Below, in pieces: positions 23,813 to 31,286 of a DNA stretch of 37,780 nt. The DNA comes from Asaia bogorensis. GTDB taxonomy: Bacteria > Pseudomonadota > Alphaproteobacteria > Reyranellales > Reyranellaceae. The translations under genes and the position numbers were made by a program. Within the stretch, counting starts at the first letter, position 1; every line of letters starts with the position of its first letter. The stretch is from contig CAMDCE010000051.1 of assembly GCA_945889625.1 (NCBI GenBank), positions 1-37,780 of the forward strand. The letters run 5' to 3'. A model generated the notes under the pieces. It made no database searches, had not been told where the DNA came from, and saw only the letters and a list, made by a program, of their open reading frames with translations.

Positions 23813-24205
23813 CTACTTGCGCTGCACCAGATCCCACAGATTGCCGTAAGGGTCCCTGAACACCGCGACGGTTCCGTAGGTTTCCTCCTTCGGGTCGCGG
23901 ACGAAGACGACGCCCTTCTTGCGGTACGATTCATAGTCGCGCCAAAAGTCGTCGGTATGAAGAAAGAGAAACACACGCCCCCCGGTCTGGTTCCCGATCC
24001 GTGACGATTGCTGCTCGCCGACCGCTCGCGCGAGCAGCAGCTGCGATTCGGTGGAACCAGGCGGTGCGACCACCACCCAGCGCTTGTCCTGGGCCGCAAT
24101 GAAAGTGTCTTCGATCAATGTGAAACCAAGAGTGCCCACATAGAAGGCCAAGGCCTCGTCGTAGTCGCGAACGACGAGCGCCACAGCGCCGATTGATTGC
24201 TTCAT
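23813..24205 (-). CDS. VOC-fold (glyoxalase/bleomycin-resistance-like) protein
   Basis: This 130-residue protein has the two-beta-alpha-beta-module layout of the VOC superfamily: IGAVALVVRDYDEALAFYVG at the start, RWVVVAPPGS and FLFLHTDD in the middle, and AVFRDPYGNLWDLVQR at the end. Members bind a metal in a paired-module cavity and act as lyases, dioxygenases or binding proteins. The specific reaction cannot be told. Start ATG 24205 (MKQSIGAV) is preferred because it begins at the first strand; an in-frame start 60 nt upstream is possible. It converges on the srf-like rightward arm and diverges from cyoA. Confidence 0.88.
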   Translation of the reverse strand: MKQSIGAVALVVRDYDEALAFYVGTLGFTLIEDTFIAAQDKRWVVVAPPGSTESQLLLARAVGEQQSSRIGNQTGGRVFLFLHTDDFWRDYESYRKKGVVFVRDPKEETYGTVAVFRDPYGNLWDLVQRK

Positions 24206-24280
24206 GGCGTCAACGCCGGCCTTCCGTTGGGTCGCGTCCAGGATAGATGAAAACCGTTTTGCCATCGACCAGGTTCACGC

Positions 24281-24297
24281 CACTTCAAAAAGAAGTG
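24281..24297. promoter_or_regulatory. Inverted repeat CACTTC-N5-GAAGTG in the VOC/cyoA intergenic region
   Basis: A perfect 6-bp inverted repeat with an AAAAA spacer lies 41 nt before the predicted cyoA start and 76 nt before the VOC gene start. Its position between divergent genes suits an operator for one or both. It has no T-run after either arm, so it is not a convincing terminator. No known regulator was assigned. Confidence 0.35.
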
Positions 24298-24337
24298 TTG
24301 CTGACCGCAAGTCCGCGCTTCAAGCTGCCACCGTTGC

Positions 24338-25231
24338 TTGCGGAGGAGTGCACAGATCGTAGAGCAGGCAGCCAGCAAATGGCTTCGTACCGCCGCAGCG
24401 TTGGTTGCGGCGCTGGCGGCGGGCGGTTGCGACCTTCGGACGAGCGCCGTCCTCGACCCCAAGGGCCCGATCGCGCTTGCCGAGCGCAATCTCCTGTACG
24501 ACGCCTTCATCGTGATGATGATCGTGGTCATCCCGGTCATCGTGATGGCGCTGGTGTTTGCCTGGCGATATCGGGCTTCCAACACGCAAGCCCGCTACAC
24601 GCCCAACTGGTCCTATTCCGGCCGGATCGATGCCGTCGTCTGGTTGATTCCGGCGCTGATCGTCATCGCCCTCGGTGTCCTGCTGTGGCGCAGCACGCAC
24701 AGGCTCGACCCCTACAAGCCGATCGATGCCGCGGTGCCGGCCCTCGAAATCCAGGTCGTCGGGCAGGACTGGAAGTGGCTGTTCATCTATCCCGGGCAGG
24801 GCATCGCCGTCGTGAACCAGATGGCGTTCCCGAGCGGCCGGCCGGTCAGCCTCAGGATCACCGCCGACACGGTGATGAACTCCTTCTACATCCCGGCACT
24901 TGCCGGCCAGATCTACGCCATGGCCGGCATGCAGACTCGGTTGCACCTGCTGGCCGATGCGCCCGGCACGTTCGTGGGCCGGAACACCCAGTACAGCGGC
25001 GGCGGCTTCTCCGACCAGCATTTCCAGGCGATCGCCATGACGCAGCCCGACTTCGATGCCTGGGTCGCCAAGACGCGGCAGTCGGCCGACAAACTCGATG
25101 CGGCCACCTACGCCAAGCTCGCCGAACGCAGCCGGCGCCATCCGATCACCTACTATTCCGTCGTCGAGCCGAGCCTGTTCGACAAGATCATCGCCAAGTA
25201 CGTCCACGACCACCAGGCAATGGGGAAATAG
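24338..25231 (+). CDS. cyoA: Cytochrome bo3 ubiquinol oxidase subunit II
   Basis: A 297-residue lipoprotein-type subunit II. It has a signal peptide with lipobox ALAAGGC, two membrane helices (about 50-72 and 95-117) and a periplasmic cupredoxin domain (GQDWKWLFIYPGQGIAVVNQ, NSFYIPALAGQIYAMAGM). CuA cysteine/histidine ligands are absent, which marks a quinol rather than cytochrome c oxidase. The start is uncertain: TTG 24338 is the best in-frame codon giving a complete signal peptide, yet GGAGGAG lies just inside it, and no ATG or GTG suits. cyoB follows after 4 nt. The enzyme oxidises ubiquinol and reduces oxygen at the inner membrane. Confidence 0.93.
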   Translation: MRRSAQIVEQAASKWLRTAAALVAALAAGGCDLRTSAVLDPKGPIALAERNLLYDAFIVMMIVVIPVIVMALVFAWRYRASNTQARYTPNWSYSGRIDAVVWLIPALIVIALGVLLWRSTHRLDPYKPIDAAVPALEIQVVGQDWKWLFIYPGQGIAVVNQMAFPSGRPVSLRITADTVMNSFYIPALAGQIYAMAGMQTRLHLLADAPGTFVGRNTQYSGGGFSDQHFQAIAMTQPDFDAWVAKTRQSADKLDAATYAKLAERSRRHPITYYSVVEPSLFDKIIAKYVHDHQAMGK

Positions 25232-25235
25232 CCGG

Positions 25236-27209
25236 ATGCTCGGCAAACTCACGATCGAGGCGTTGCCGCTCTACAGCGCGGTTGCTCTCAGTGGCGCGCT
25301 TGTCACGGTGGGTGGCGCATTCGCCGTCGCCGTGGTGGTCACCTGGTTGGGCGCGTGGCGATACTTGTGGACGGAGTGGCTGACCAGCGTCGACCACAAG
25401 CGCATCGGCGTCATGTACATCGTGCTGGCACTGGTCATGCTGATGCGCGGCTTCGTCGATGCGATCATGATGAGGGCCCAGCAGGCGATGGCGCTCAACT
25501 CCGACGGCTATCTGCCGCCCGAGCATTTCGACCAGATCTTCAGCTCGCACGGCACCATCATGATCTTCTTCATGGCGATGCCGTTCCTGACCGGGCTGAT
25601 CAACATCATCGTGCCGCTGCAGATCGGCACACGCGACGTGGCCTTCCCGTTCCTCAACTCGGTCAGCCTGTGGCTCACCTCGGCGGGCGCCGGGCTGGTC
25701 ATGGTGTCGCTGGTGATCGGCAAGTTCTCGACCGCCGGCTGGACCGGCTACCCGCCGTTTTCCGGGATCGAATACAGCCCCGGCGTCGGCGTCGACTACT
25801 GGATATGGGCGTTGCTGATCAGCGGTGTCGGCTCGACGCTGAGCGGCATCAATTTCGTCGTGACCATCCTGAAGCGCCGCGCGCCGGGCATGGGCCTGAT
25901 GCGCATGACTCCGTTCACCTGGACGGCACTGTGCGCCAGCCTGCTGATGGCCTTCGCGTTCCCGGCGCTGACCGTGGCCTGCGGCCTGCTGGCGCTGGAC
26001 CGGCTGCTGGGCATGCACTTCTTCACCAATGCCCACGGCGGCAACATGATGAACTACCCCAACCTGTTCTGGATCTGGGGTCATCCGGAGGTCTACATCC
26101 TGATCCTGCCGGCGTTCGGCGTCTTCTCGGAGGTCGTCGCTACCTTCTCCAGGAAGCGGCTGTTCGGCTACGAATCCCTTGTCTATGCCACGGCGGCGAT
26201 CGCGCTGCTGTCGTTCACCGTGTGGCTGCACCACTTCTTCACCATGGGCTCGAGCGCCAACGTCAACGCCTTCTTCGGCGTGGCGACCATGGTGATCGCC
26301 GTGCCGACCGGCGTGAAGGTGTTCAACTGGCTGCTCACCATGTATCGCGGACGCATCGACTTCCATCCGGCCATGCTGTGGACCGTGGGTTTCATCGTGA
26401 CCTTCGTCATCGGCGGCATGACCGGCGTGCTGCTGGCCATGCCGCCCGGCGACTTCCTGCTGCACAACACGACCTTCCTGGTCGCGCACTTCCACAACAT
26501 GATCATTCCCGGCGTGCTGTTCGGCTACTTCGCCGGCTACATGTACTGGTTTCCCAAGTCCTTCGGCTTCGCGCTCGACCGCACGTGGGGCGCCCGCTCG
26601 TTCTGGTGCTGGATGATCGGGTTTTACCTGGCGTTCATGCCGCTCTATGCGCTGGGCTTCAAAGGCATGCCCCGCCGCATGGAGCACTACAACGATCCGA
26701 GCTGGCAGCCCTACCTGCTGGTCGCCGCCCTGGGCGCCCTCCTCGTGCTGTTCGGCATCGCCTGCCTGGTCATGCAGCTCTATGTCAGTATCCGCGACCG
26801 CCGGCTCACCGCCGACGTCACGGGCGATCCGTGGGACGGCCGGACGCTCGAATGGGCGACCTCCTCGCCGCCGCCGGTCTACAATTTCGCGGTGCTGCCC
26901 GAGATCAGGGATCGCGAGCCCTTGCTCGAAATGAAGGAGCGCGGCGTCGCCTATCAGCGGCCGGCCGGCTACGTCGACATCGAAATGCCGAAGAACAGCG
27001 TTGCCGGCGTGGCGCTGGGCGGCCTCGCCTTCGCGCTGGGCTTCGCCATGGTCTGGCACATCTGGTGGCTGGCCGCGGTCTCTGGCCTCGGCATGTGGGT
27101 CGTGCTGATCGCGCGCTCGTCGGATGACGAGACCGAGTATCGGCTGTCGGCAGCCGATGTGGCCCGGATCGAGGACGCACGCTATCGCGCGATGGGAAGC
27201 CGGCCATGA
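25236..27209 (+). CDS. cyoB: Cytochrome bo3 ubiquinol oxidase subunit I
   Basis: The 657-residue product (E. coli CyoB is about 663) contains the heme-copper oxidase landmarks. SVDHKRIGVMYI is at the start; a heme b ligand His lies in FSSHGTIMIFF; WIWGHPEVYILILPAFG has the CuB His and the cross-linked His-Glu-Tyr set; VWLHHFFTMGS holds two CuB histidines; VAHFHNMIIPGV holds the heme o and heme b ligands. About 15 membrane helices are expected. It is the catalytic, proton-pumping subunit. Start ATG 25236 (MLGKLTIEALPL) fits CyoB N-termini; the longer frame upstream overlaps cyoA and is rejected. cyoC starts within its stop (ATGA). Confidence 0.97.
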   Translation: MLGKLTIEALPLYSAVALSGALVTVGGAFAVAVVVTWLGAWRYLWTEWLTSVDHKRIGVMYIVLALVMLMRGFVDAIMMRAQQAMALNSDGYLPPEHFDQIFSSHGTIMIFFMAMPFLTGLINIIVPLQIGTRDVAFPFLNSVSLWLTSAGAGLVMVSLVIGKFSTAGWTGYPPFSGIEYSPGVGVDYWIWALLISGVGSTLSGINFVVTILKRRAPGMGLMRMTPFTWTALCASLLMAFAFPALTVACGLLALDRLLGMHFFTNAHGGNMMNYPNLFWIWGHPEVYILILPAFGVFSEVVATFSRKRLFGYESLVYATAAIALLSFTVWLHHFFTMGSSANVNAFFGVATMVIAVPTGVKVFNWLLTMYRGRIDFHPAMLWTVGFIVTFVIGGMTGVLLAMPPGDFLLHNTTFLVAHFHNMIIPGVLFGYFAGYMYWFPKSFGFALDRTWGARSFWCWMIGFYLAFMPLYALGFKGMPRRMEHYNDPSWQPYLLVAALGALLVLFGIACLVMQLYVSIRDRRLTADVTGDPWDGRTLEWATSSPPPVYNFAVLPEIRDREPLLEMKERGVAYQRPAGYVDIEMPKNSVAGVALGGLAFALGFAMVWHIWWLAAVSGLGMWVVLIARSSDDETEYRLSAADVARIEDARYRAMGSRP

Positions 27210-27796
27210 CCGTGATGGCCCCCGAGCGGGAAGCCTCGGACGCCTACGAACAACGGGCGCTCGGCTTCTGGCTCTACCTGATGGGCGACGCCGTCATCTT
27301 CGCGCTGCTGTTTGCGACCTATGCGATCATGGTCGGCAACACCGCCGGGGGCCCGAGCGGAAAGACCCTGTTCAGCCTGTCCAACGCCGCGCTCGAGACC
27401 ATGCTGTTGCTGGTGAGCAGCACCACCTTCGGCTTTGCCTCGCTGGCATCGCGAACCGGCAACCGGTCAGCCGTGCTGGGCTGGCTGTTGATCACCTTCC
27501 TGCTGGGGCTGGGCTTCGTCTGCCTGGAGATCCGCGAGTTCCAGGGCATGATCCGCGCCGGCGCAGGCCCCGACCGCAGCGGATTCCTGTCGGCCTTCTT
27601 CACCCTGGTCGGCACCCACGGCGTGCATGTGAGCGTGGGCCTCACCTGGATCCTGATCATGTGCGGGCAGGTCTTCCTCAAGGGGCTGAGCGTGCCGGTG
27701 ACGTCGCGTCTATTTCGCCTCGGCCTGTTCTGGCACTTCCTCGATATCGCCTGGGTCGGCATCTTCTCCATCGTCTATCTTCCGGGACTGCTGTGA
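27206..27796 (+). CDS. cyoC: Cytochrome bo3 ubiquinol oxidase subunit III
   Basis: This 196-residue protein has five membrane helices and subunit III signatures: FWLYLMGDAVIFALLFATY, TLVGTHGVHVSVGLTWI and FWHFLDIAWVGIFSIVYL. Length and five-helix form match CyoC, not the seven-helix CoxC. It stabilises the oxidase complex rather than carrying redox centres. ATGA overlap with cyoB and TGATG overlap with cyoD indicate a translationally coupled operon. Confidence 0.95.
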   Translation: MTVMAPEREASDAYEQRALGFWLYLMGDAVIFALLFATYAIMVGNTAGGPSGKTLFSLSNAALETMLLLVSSTTFGFASLASRTGNRSAVLGWLLITFLLGLGFVCLEIREFQGMIRAGAGPDRSGFLSAFFTLVGTHGVHVSVGLTWILIMCGQVFLKGLSVPVTSRLFRLGLFWHFLDIAWVGIFSIVYLPGLL

Positions 27797-28095
27797 TGGA
27801 ACGCCACGGTCTTCGCTCCTACCTCGTGGGCTTTGCCCTCGCCGTCATCCTGAGCGTCATTCCCTTTGCCCTGGTGGCGCTGCATGCCCTGCCGCCGTCG
27901 CGCCTGCTGATCGTCATCGCCATCGCCGCCGTCCTGCAGGTCCTGGTTCACCTGCGCTATTTCCTGCACCTCGACCTCGCCACCACGCCGCGCGAGAACC
28001 TTATGGCGATCGCCTTCACGGCGGTTCTCATTTTCATCATGGTCGGCGGCAGCCTGTGGATCATGGTCGACCTGCACAGCCGGATGTCGATGTAA
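27796..28095 (+). CDS. cyoD: Cytochrome bo3 ubiquinol oxidase subunit IV
   Basis: A 99-residue three-helix protein with the CyoD features LRSYLVGFALAVILSVIPF, VLVHLRYFLHLD and IMVGGSLWIMVDLHSRM. The ATG at 27796 overlaps the cyoC stop. It is an accessory subunit needed for assembly of subunit I. No cyoE (heme O synthase) follows: the next gene is convergent, so heme O synthesis must be encoded elsewhere. Confidence 0.94.
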   Translation: MERHGLRSYLVGFALAVILSVIPFALVALHALPPSRLLIVIAIAAVLQVLVHLRYFLHLDLATTPRENLMAIAFTAVLIFIMVGGSLWIMVDLHSRMSM

Positions 28096-28143
28096 CGGAC
28101 CGCGACGGCCCCCGGGGGGTGGCGGAAACTGAGACTGCTCGAG

Positions 28144-28164
28144 AAAAAAGCCGACGCCATCGGC
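28144..28164 (-). terminator. Rho-independent terminator for the leftward sensor gene
   Basis: On the minus strand the sequence reads GCCGA-TGGCG-TCGGC followed by six T. The stem is a short, GC-rich 5 bp with a U-run, about 70 nt after the sensor stop at 28235. There is no U-run in the plus direction, so it would not terminate the cyo operon by this mechanism. Confidence 0.55.
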
Positions 28165-28172
28165 ATCGGATA

Positions 28173-28203
28173 GGTCTCACCGCAGTGAGACGTGAGTGAG
28201 ACC
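28173..28203. promoter_or_regulatory. Triple GTGAGAC half-site inverted/direct repeat
   Basis: GGTCTCAC (28173-28180), GTGAGAC (28185-28191) and GTGAGACC (28196-28203) form an 8-bp inverted repeat with an extra direct half-site, spaced at 11-bp intervals. The site lies in the convergent gap between cyoD and the sensor gene. It could be a protein-binding site or fold in RNA; nothing identifies the partner. Confidence 0.35.
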
Positions 28204-28234
28204 TCGGCGAGAAGTCTCTGGGAGCGTAGGGTTG

Positions 28235-29335
28235 TTAGCGCTGCGGGAAAGCGCGGCCGCGTCCCATTGCCGCCGTTCCCTCGATCACACGCAATGCGTC
28301 CCGCAGCTCGGTAAGGGTCTTGGTCGGCAGCGGCACGACGTCCCCGGAGGCGTAGGCCACCACGGCCTGGCCGATCTGATAGACGGCACGCGTGATGCGG
28401 CTGGCGACCAGGCTTGCGAGCAACAGGCTGAGCAGGGTGAAGCAGAGTCCTACGACGGTCAGAATGAGTGCGGTGGTCCACAGCGGCGCGTTCACGACCG
28501 AGGCCGGCACCGCGACGCCGGCCGTCCAGCCGGTGAGTGCCGACCGCTGGAACGAATTCTTGACCTCGACTCCTTCGCGCGAAACGACGTCGAACAGCCC
28601 GGACGACTGCGACCCACGCGCCGCCTCGACCATTGGTGGCTGGCCTGGGAAACCGACATAGACTTCGGGCTGCCGGCTGCGGGCGATGATCATGCCGGTG
28701 CGATCGGCGACGCCGGCGCTCCATTCGTCGCGCAGGCCGGCCTCTGCGAACAATCCCTGGAGCCGCTGCGGCGCGACGCCGCCGCTCAACACGAGGGCGA
28801 CCCGGCCGTCGACGACCACGGGCACCGAGATGAAGAACAGCCCGGGTTTGGCGGTGGCGCTCACCTGCAGGTCGGAGACGAACACCTTGCGCCCTCCCAC
28901 GACCTCGGCCACGCCAGCGCGCTCGGCCGACGTCAACAAGGCCTGATCGTCCGCAGGCGAGGCGAACAGCAGGCGGCCGGTGCGGTCATAGACGCCCAAC
29001 ACCTGGAAACCGCGCTCGCGTGCGACTTTAGTGATCACTTCCACGATGAGCGGTTCGCCCGCCTGAAAGCGCGGCGAGATCGACAGCCCGCTCAGAAAGC
29101 CGGCCATGGCCCCGATCTCCCGGTCGATCAAATTCGTGAGATTGTTGGCGATATCCAGCCGCTGGGCCTCGATGATCCGCCGCGAGGCGGTGGCGTACTG
29201 CCAGGCGAGCACGGTGGCCAGCGCCAGCATGGGCACCAGGATGGCCGCGATCAGCAGCAGCAGGTACGAACGGATGGAAAAGAAGCCGTAGGACGCCCCG
29301 CCGGAGCGCGATGGCAGATAGGTTTCGGAACTCAT
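28235..29335 (-). CDS. Membrane sensor: Cache-like periplasmic domain plus HAMP-like region, no output domain
   Basis: The 366-residue product has a first helix at about 20-43 (YLLLLIAAILVPMLALATVLAW), a periplasmic region at about 45-280 with PAS/Cache-like strands (VLGVYDRTGRLLFASP, SAGVADRTGMIIARS, TGWTAGVAVPASVV), a second helix (about 285-310) and a HAMP-like segment (SRITRAVYQIGQAVVAYASG). It stops about 30 residues later, where a kinase, MCP or GGDEF domain would normally follow. Start ATG 29335 is preferred over a TTG 60 nt upstream. It may be a truncated histidine kinase or a partner sensor; no kinase pieces remain downstream. Confidence 0.8.
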   Translation of the reverse strand: MSSETYLPSRSGGASYGFFSIRSYLLLLIAAILVPMLALATVLAWQYATASRRIIEAQRLDIANNLTNLIDREIGAMAGFLSGLSISPRFQAGEPLIVEVITKVARERGFQVLGVYDRTGRLLFASPADDQALLTSAERAGVAEVVGGRKVFVSDLQVSATAKPGLFFISVPVVVDGRVALVLSGGVAPQRLQGLFAEAGLRDEWSAGVADRTGMIIARSRQPEVYVGFPGQPPMVEAARGSQSSGLFDVVSREGVEVKNSFQRSALTGWTAGVAVPASVVNAPLWTTALILTVVGLCFTLLSLLLASLVASRITRAVYQIGQAVVAYASGDVVPLPTKTLTELRDALRVIEGTAAMGRGRAFPQR

Positions 29336-29445
29336 CGGCACCACGCCGACCTTGACGGCGGCGCTCCCCAGTTGGCCTAAATGACGAGGCGCCAAGGTGC
29401 CACAGCGATTCCCGGCAGGGCAAGCCGCGCAGTTGACCTGTCCGG

Positions 29446-29577
29446 CCTACAGCGCGATGACTTTTGCTTCAGCCGTCGGCCCGGCTCCCACAGCTATGGC
29501 GCGATGGTTGGCCATCGCGCCTGAGCGGTGCACGAGCCGGGCCGACGGCACGATTCGAGTAAAAGTCATCGCGCTTT
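29446..29577. repeat. Dispersed long-hairpin repeat, family 1, copy C
   Basis: This 132-bp copy starts CCTACAGCGCGATGACTTTT, contains GCGCGATGGTTGGCCATCGCGC, and ends AAAGTCATCGCGCTTT overlapping the TAA stop (29576-29578) of the leftward small gene. It differs from copy B at only a handful of positions. It also forms part of the upstream region of the sensor gene, whose own promoter was not recognised in 29336-29445. Confidence 0.88.
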
Positions 29578-29827
29578 AGTACGGCCTTGGCTCGTCGCCG
29601 TCCGACGGCCAAATCCAGTCGAATCTGAAAACGGCGGAGCCCTCCGGCACGTTGCCGAAAGCCACCTTCATGTCGGCGGGAAGGTGGCCTTTGACCTCGA
29701 TGACGTCACCTTCGTCGCTCCTCGCCGTCAGGAGTCGCTTGGCCTCTTCTTGATCCGCGCAGTTCACGACCATTGGCGGCTTCACCAATCCGCTCTTGGT
29801 CGTGACCTTCACGAGATATGCCGGCAT
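29576..29827 (-). CDS. Small soluble protein of unknown function (83 aa)
   Basis: The product reads as a compact soluble domain: MPAYLVKVTTKSGLVKPPMV, CADQEEAKRLLTA, DEGDVIEVKGHLP and FRFDWIWPSDGDEP. No family was recognised. Start ATG 29827 is favoured over a longer in-frame start because GGGGGAACG lies about 9 nt upstream and the protein begins at a natural first strand. Its TAA lies in repeat copy C. A family 2 double hairpin separates it from the CoA-transferase gene upstream, so it may be transcribed separately. Confidence 0.72.
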   Translation of the reverse strand: MPAYLVKVTTKSGLVKPPMVVNCADQEEAKRLLTARSDEGDVIEVKGHLPADMKVAFGNVPEGSAVFRFDWIWPSDGDEPRPY

Positions 29828-29901
29828 CTTGTCGTTCCCCCAACCGAACGTTTGCCGGGCAAGCTTCCCGCATCGCGATCGGCTTGCCAACTTTCACCAG
29901 T

Positions 29902-30041
29902 GCGGTTTCCGGTCAAATGGAACCGCGGAGCGGTTCCATTTGACCGGAAACGCTTTGTACGAAGCATTTCCTTCAATTGCATAGTTCGTCCGGCTGATCG
30001 CGGTGCGTTTACGCGCCTCAGCCGGACGGACTATGCATTAG
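29902..30041. repeat. Double-hairpin repeat, family 2, copy F
   Basis: The first hairpin has a 21-bp perfect stem around a GGA loop (arm GGTCAAATGGAACCGC and complement). The second has arms GCATAGTTCGTCCGGCTGA and TCAGCCGGACGGACTATGC, closed by an imperfect loop. Compared with copy E, both stems carry paired changes that keep base-pairing. It starts 15 nt after the CoA-transferase stop. Confidence 0.87.
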
Positions 30042-30056
30042 TGAATACCTGACGGC

Positions 30057-31274
30057 TCAGATGATCTTTCGGGCCCGCAGATCCGCCACCTCGGCAGCGC
30101 TGTAACCCAGCTCGGCCAGTGCCGCGTCGTTGTGCGAACCCAGTTCCGGTGCGATGCCGGGCTTGGCCGGTGTCTCGGAGAACTGCCACGGCGTGCCATG
30201 AACCTTCAGGCGCTTGCCATGCTTGGGGTAGTCGATTTCGGTGACGTAGCCGTTGGCCAGCACGTCGGGATCGTTGGACGCCTCCAGGAGCGTGTTGATC
30301 GGCGCCGAGACGATGTCCGCACCACGCAGCTTGCCCACCCACTCCTCGCGCGTGCCGGTGGCGAACAGGCTATCGAGCAGCTTGAGGAGCTCGATGCGCT
30401 TGTCATCGTTGTCGATGATGACGCCCAGGTGCTCGAAGCCCCGCTCCTTCAGCCGGGGCATGAAGCCTAATGCCGCCATGGCGTCGCTCCAGTTCTCCGG
30501 CCCGGTAAGCTGGAACACCAGCGGCTTGCCATCCTGGTCGTTGAACGAGGCGCTGATGCCCGGCCGCTGCGCCGTGCCGGTGATCCGCGCCTGACCGGTC
30601 ACGGGATTCTTGTTGCGCCACATCGTGGTGGTGAAGGTCCAGCCCATCAGCCGGATCACCGCGCCCAGCAGCGACAGCTCGATCTTCTGGCCCCGACCGG
30701 TGGTGCGTGCGTGCGTCAGCGCCGCAAGCGCTCCGCCAAACGCCAGCATGGCGCAGCTCTCGTCGGCCACCGAGGCAATGCCGGTACGCATCGGCAAGCC
30801 CGGCACCGAATAGGCCTCGGCGACGCCACCCAGCGCCTGCGCCATCGAATCGGTGCCCGGCAGATGGCCGTTCGGGCCCCTGGTGCCGTAACCCGAGATC
30901 GAGACGTACACGAGCTTGGGATTGACCTTGCGCAGCTCCTCCCAGCCGAAGCCGTTCTTCTCGGCGGCGCCGGGCCGGAAGTTCTGGCCGAAGATGTCGG
31001 CCTTGGCGACCAGCTTGTGCAGGATGGCGCGGCCCTCGGTCGACTTGAGGTTCAGCGTCACGCTCTTCACGCCGCGATTGTTGGTCTCGAAAAAGGTGCT
31101 GGGCATTCCGGGCATCACGGTCATGCGGCGCGAACCGTCGCCGCCTTCCGGTACCTCGATCTTGATCACGTCGGCGCCGAGATCGGCCATCAGCATGTAG
31201 GGCACGGTGCCGGCCTGGGCGGTCGAGCAGGAAACAACCTTGACGCCCTGCAGCGGGCCGAAGGACGGGGACAT
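30057..31274 (-). CDS. CaiB/BaiF (family III) CoA-transferase
   Basis: This 405-residue protein has the family III CoA-transferase layout: GVKVVSCSTAQAGTVPYMLM near the start, LGADVIKIEVPEGGD, DIFGQNFRPGAAEKNGFGWE, VYVSISGYGTRGP, and a catalytic-region Asp in TGIASVADESCAML. The family moves CoA between carboxylic acids through an acyl-enzyme anhydride. ATG 31274 is preferred over GTG 31280 because AGGAGA then lies 8 nt upstream. It starts 12 nt after the second ATPase of the importer operon, so it likely activates the imported substrate or a product of it (inference). Confidence 0.92.
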   Translation of the reverse strand: MSPSFGPLQGVKVVSCSTAQAGTVPYMLMADLGADVIKIEVPEGGDGSRRMTVMPGMPSTFFETNNRGVKSVTLNLKSTEGRAILHKLVAKADIFGQNFRPGAAEKNGFGWEELRKVNPKLVYVSISGYGTRGPNGHLPGTDSMAQALGGVAEAYSVPGLPMRTGIASVADESCAMLAFGGALAALTHARTTGRGQKIELSLLGAVIRLMGWTFTTTMWRNKNPVTGQARITGTAQRPGISASFNDQDGKPLVFQLTGPENWSDAMAALGFMPRLKERGFEHLGVIIDNDDKRIELLKLLDSLFATGTREEWVGKLRGADIVSAPINTLLEASNDPDVLANGYVTEIDYPKHGKRLKVHGTPWQFSETPAKPGIAPELGSHNDAALAELGYSAAEVADLRARKII

Positions 31275-31286
31275 CGACACTCTCTC

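Noticed and set aside
24247..25383. Plus-strand frame overlapping cyoA.
   Set aside because: Different frame from CyoA, Arg/Pro-rich, without recognisable domains; cyoA has full family features.
25188..27059. Long minus-strand frame (623 codons) opposite cyoB.
   Set aside because: It is antisense to a gene with every heme-copper oxidase motif and has a His/Asp/Gln-rich shadow composition.
29336..29395. A 20-residue N-terminal extension of the sensor from a TTG codon.
   Set aside because: No ribosome site, and ATG 29335 leaves a normal short cytoplasmic lead before the first helix.
960..30041. Possible CRISPR array or insertion sequence explaining the dispersed repeats.
   Set aside because: Copies are far apart, with no spacers in series, no cas genes, no transposase and no target duplications seen. 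They fit REP/MITE-like or structured 3'-end elements better.
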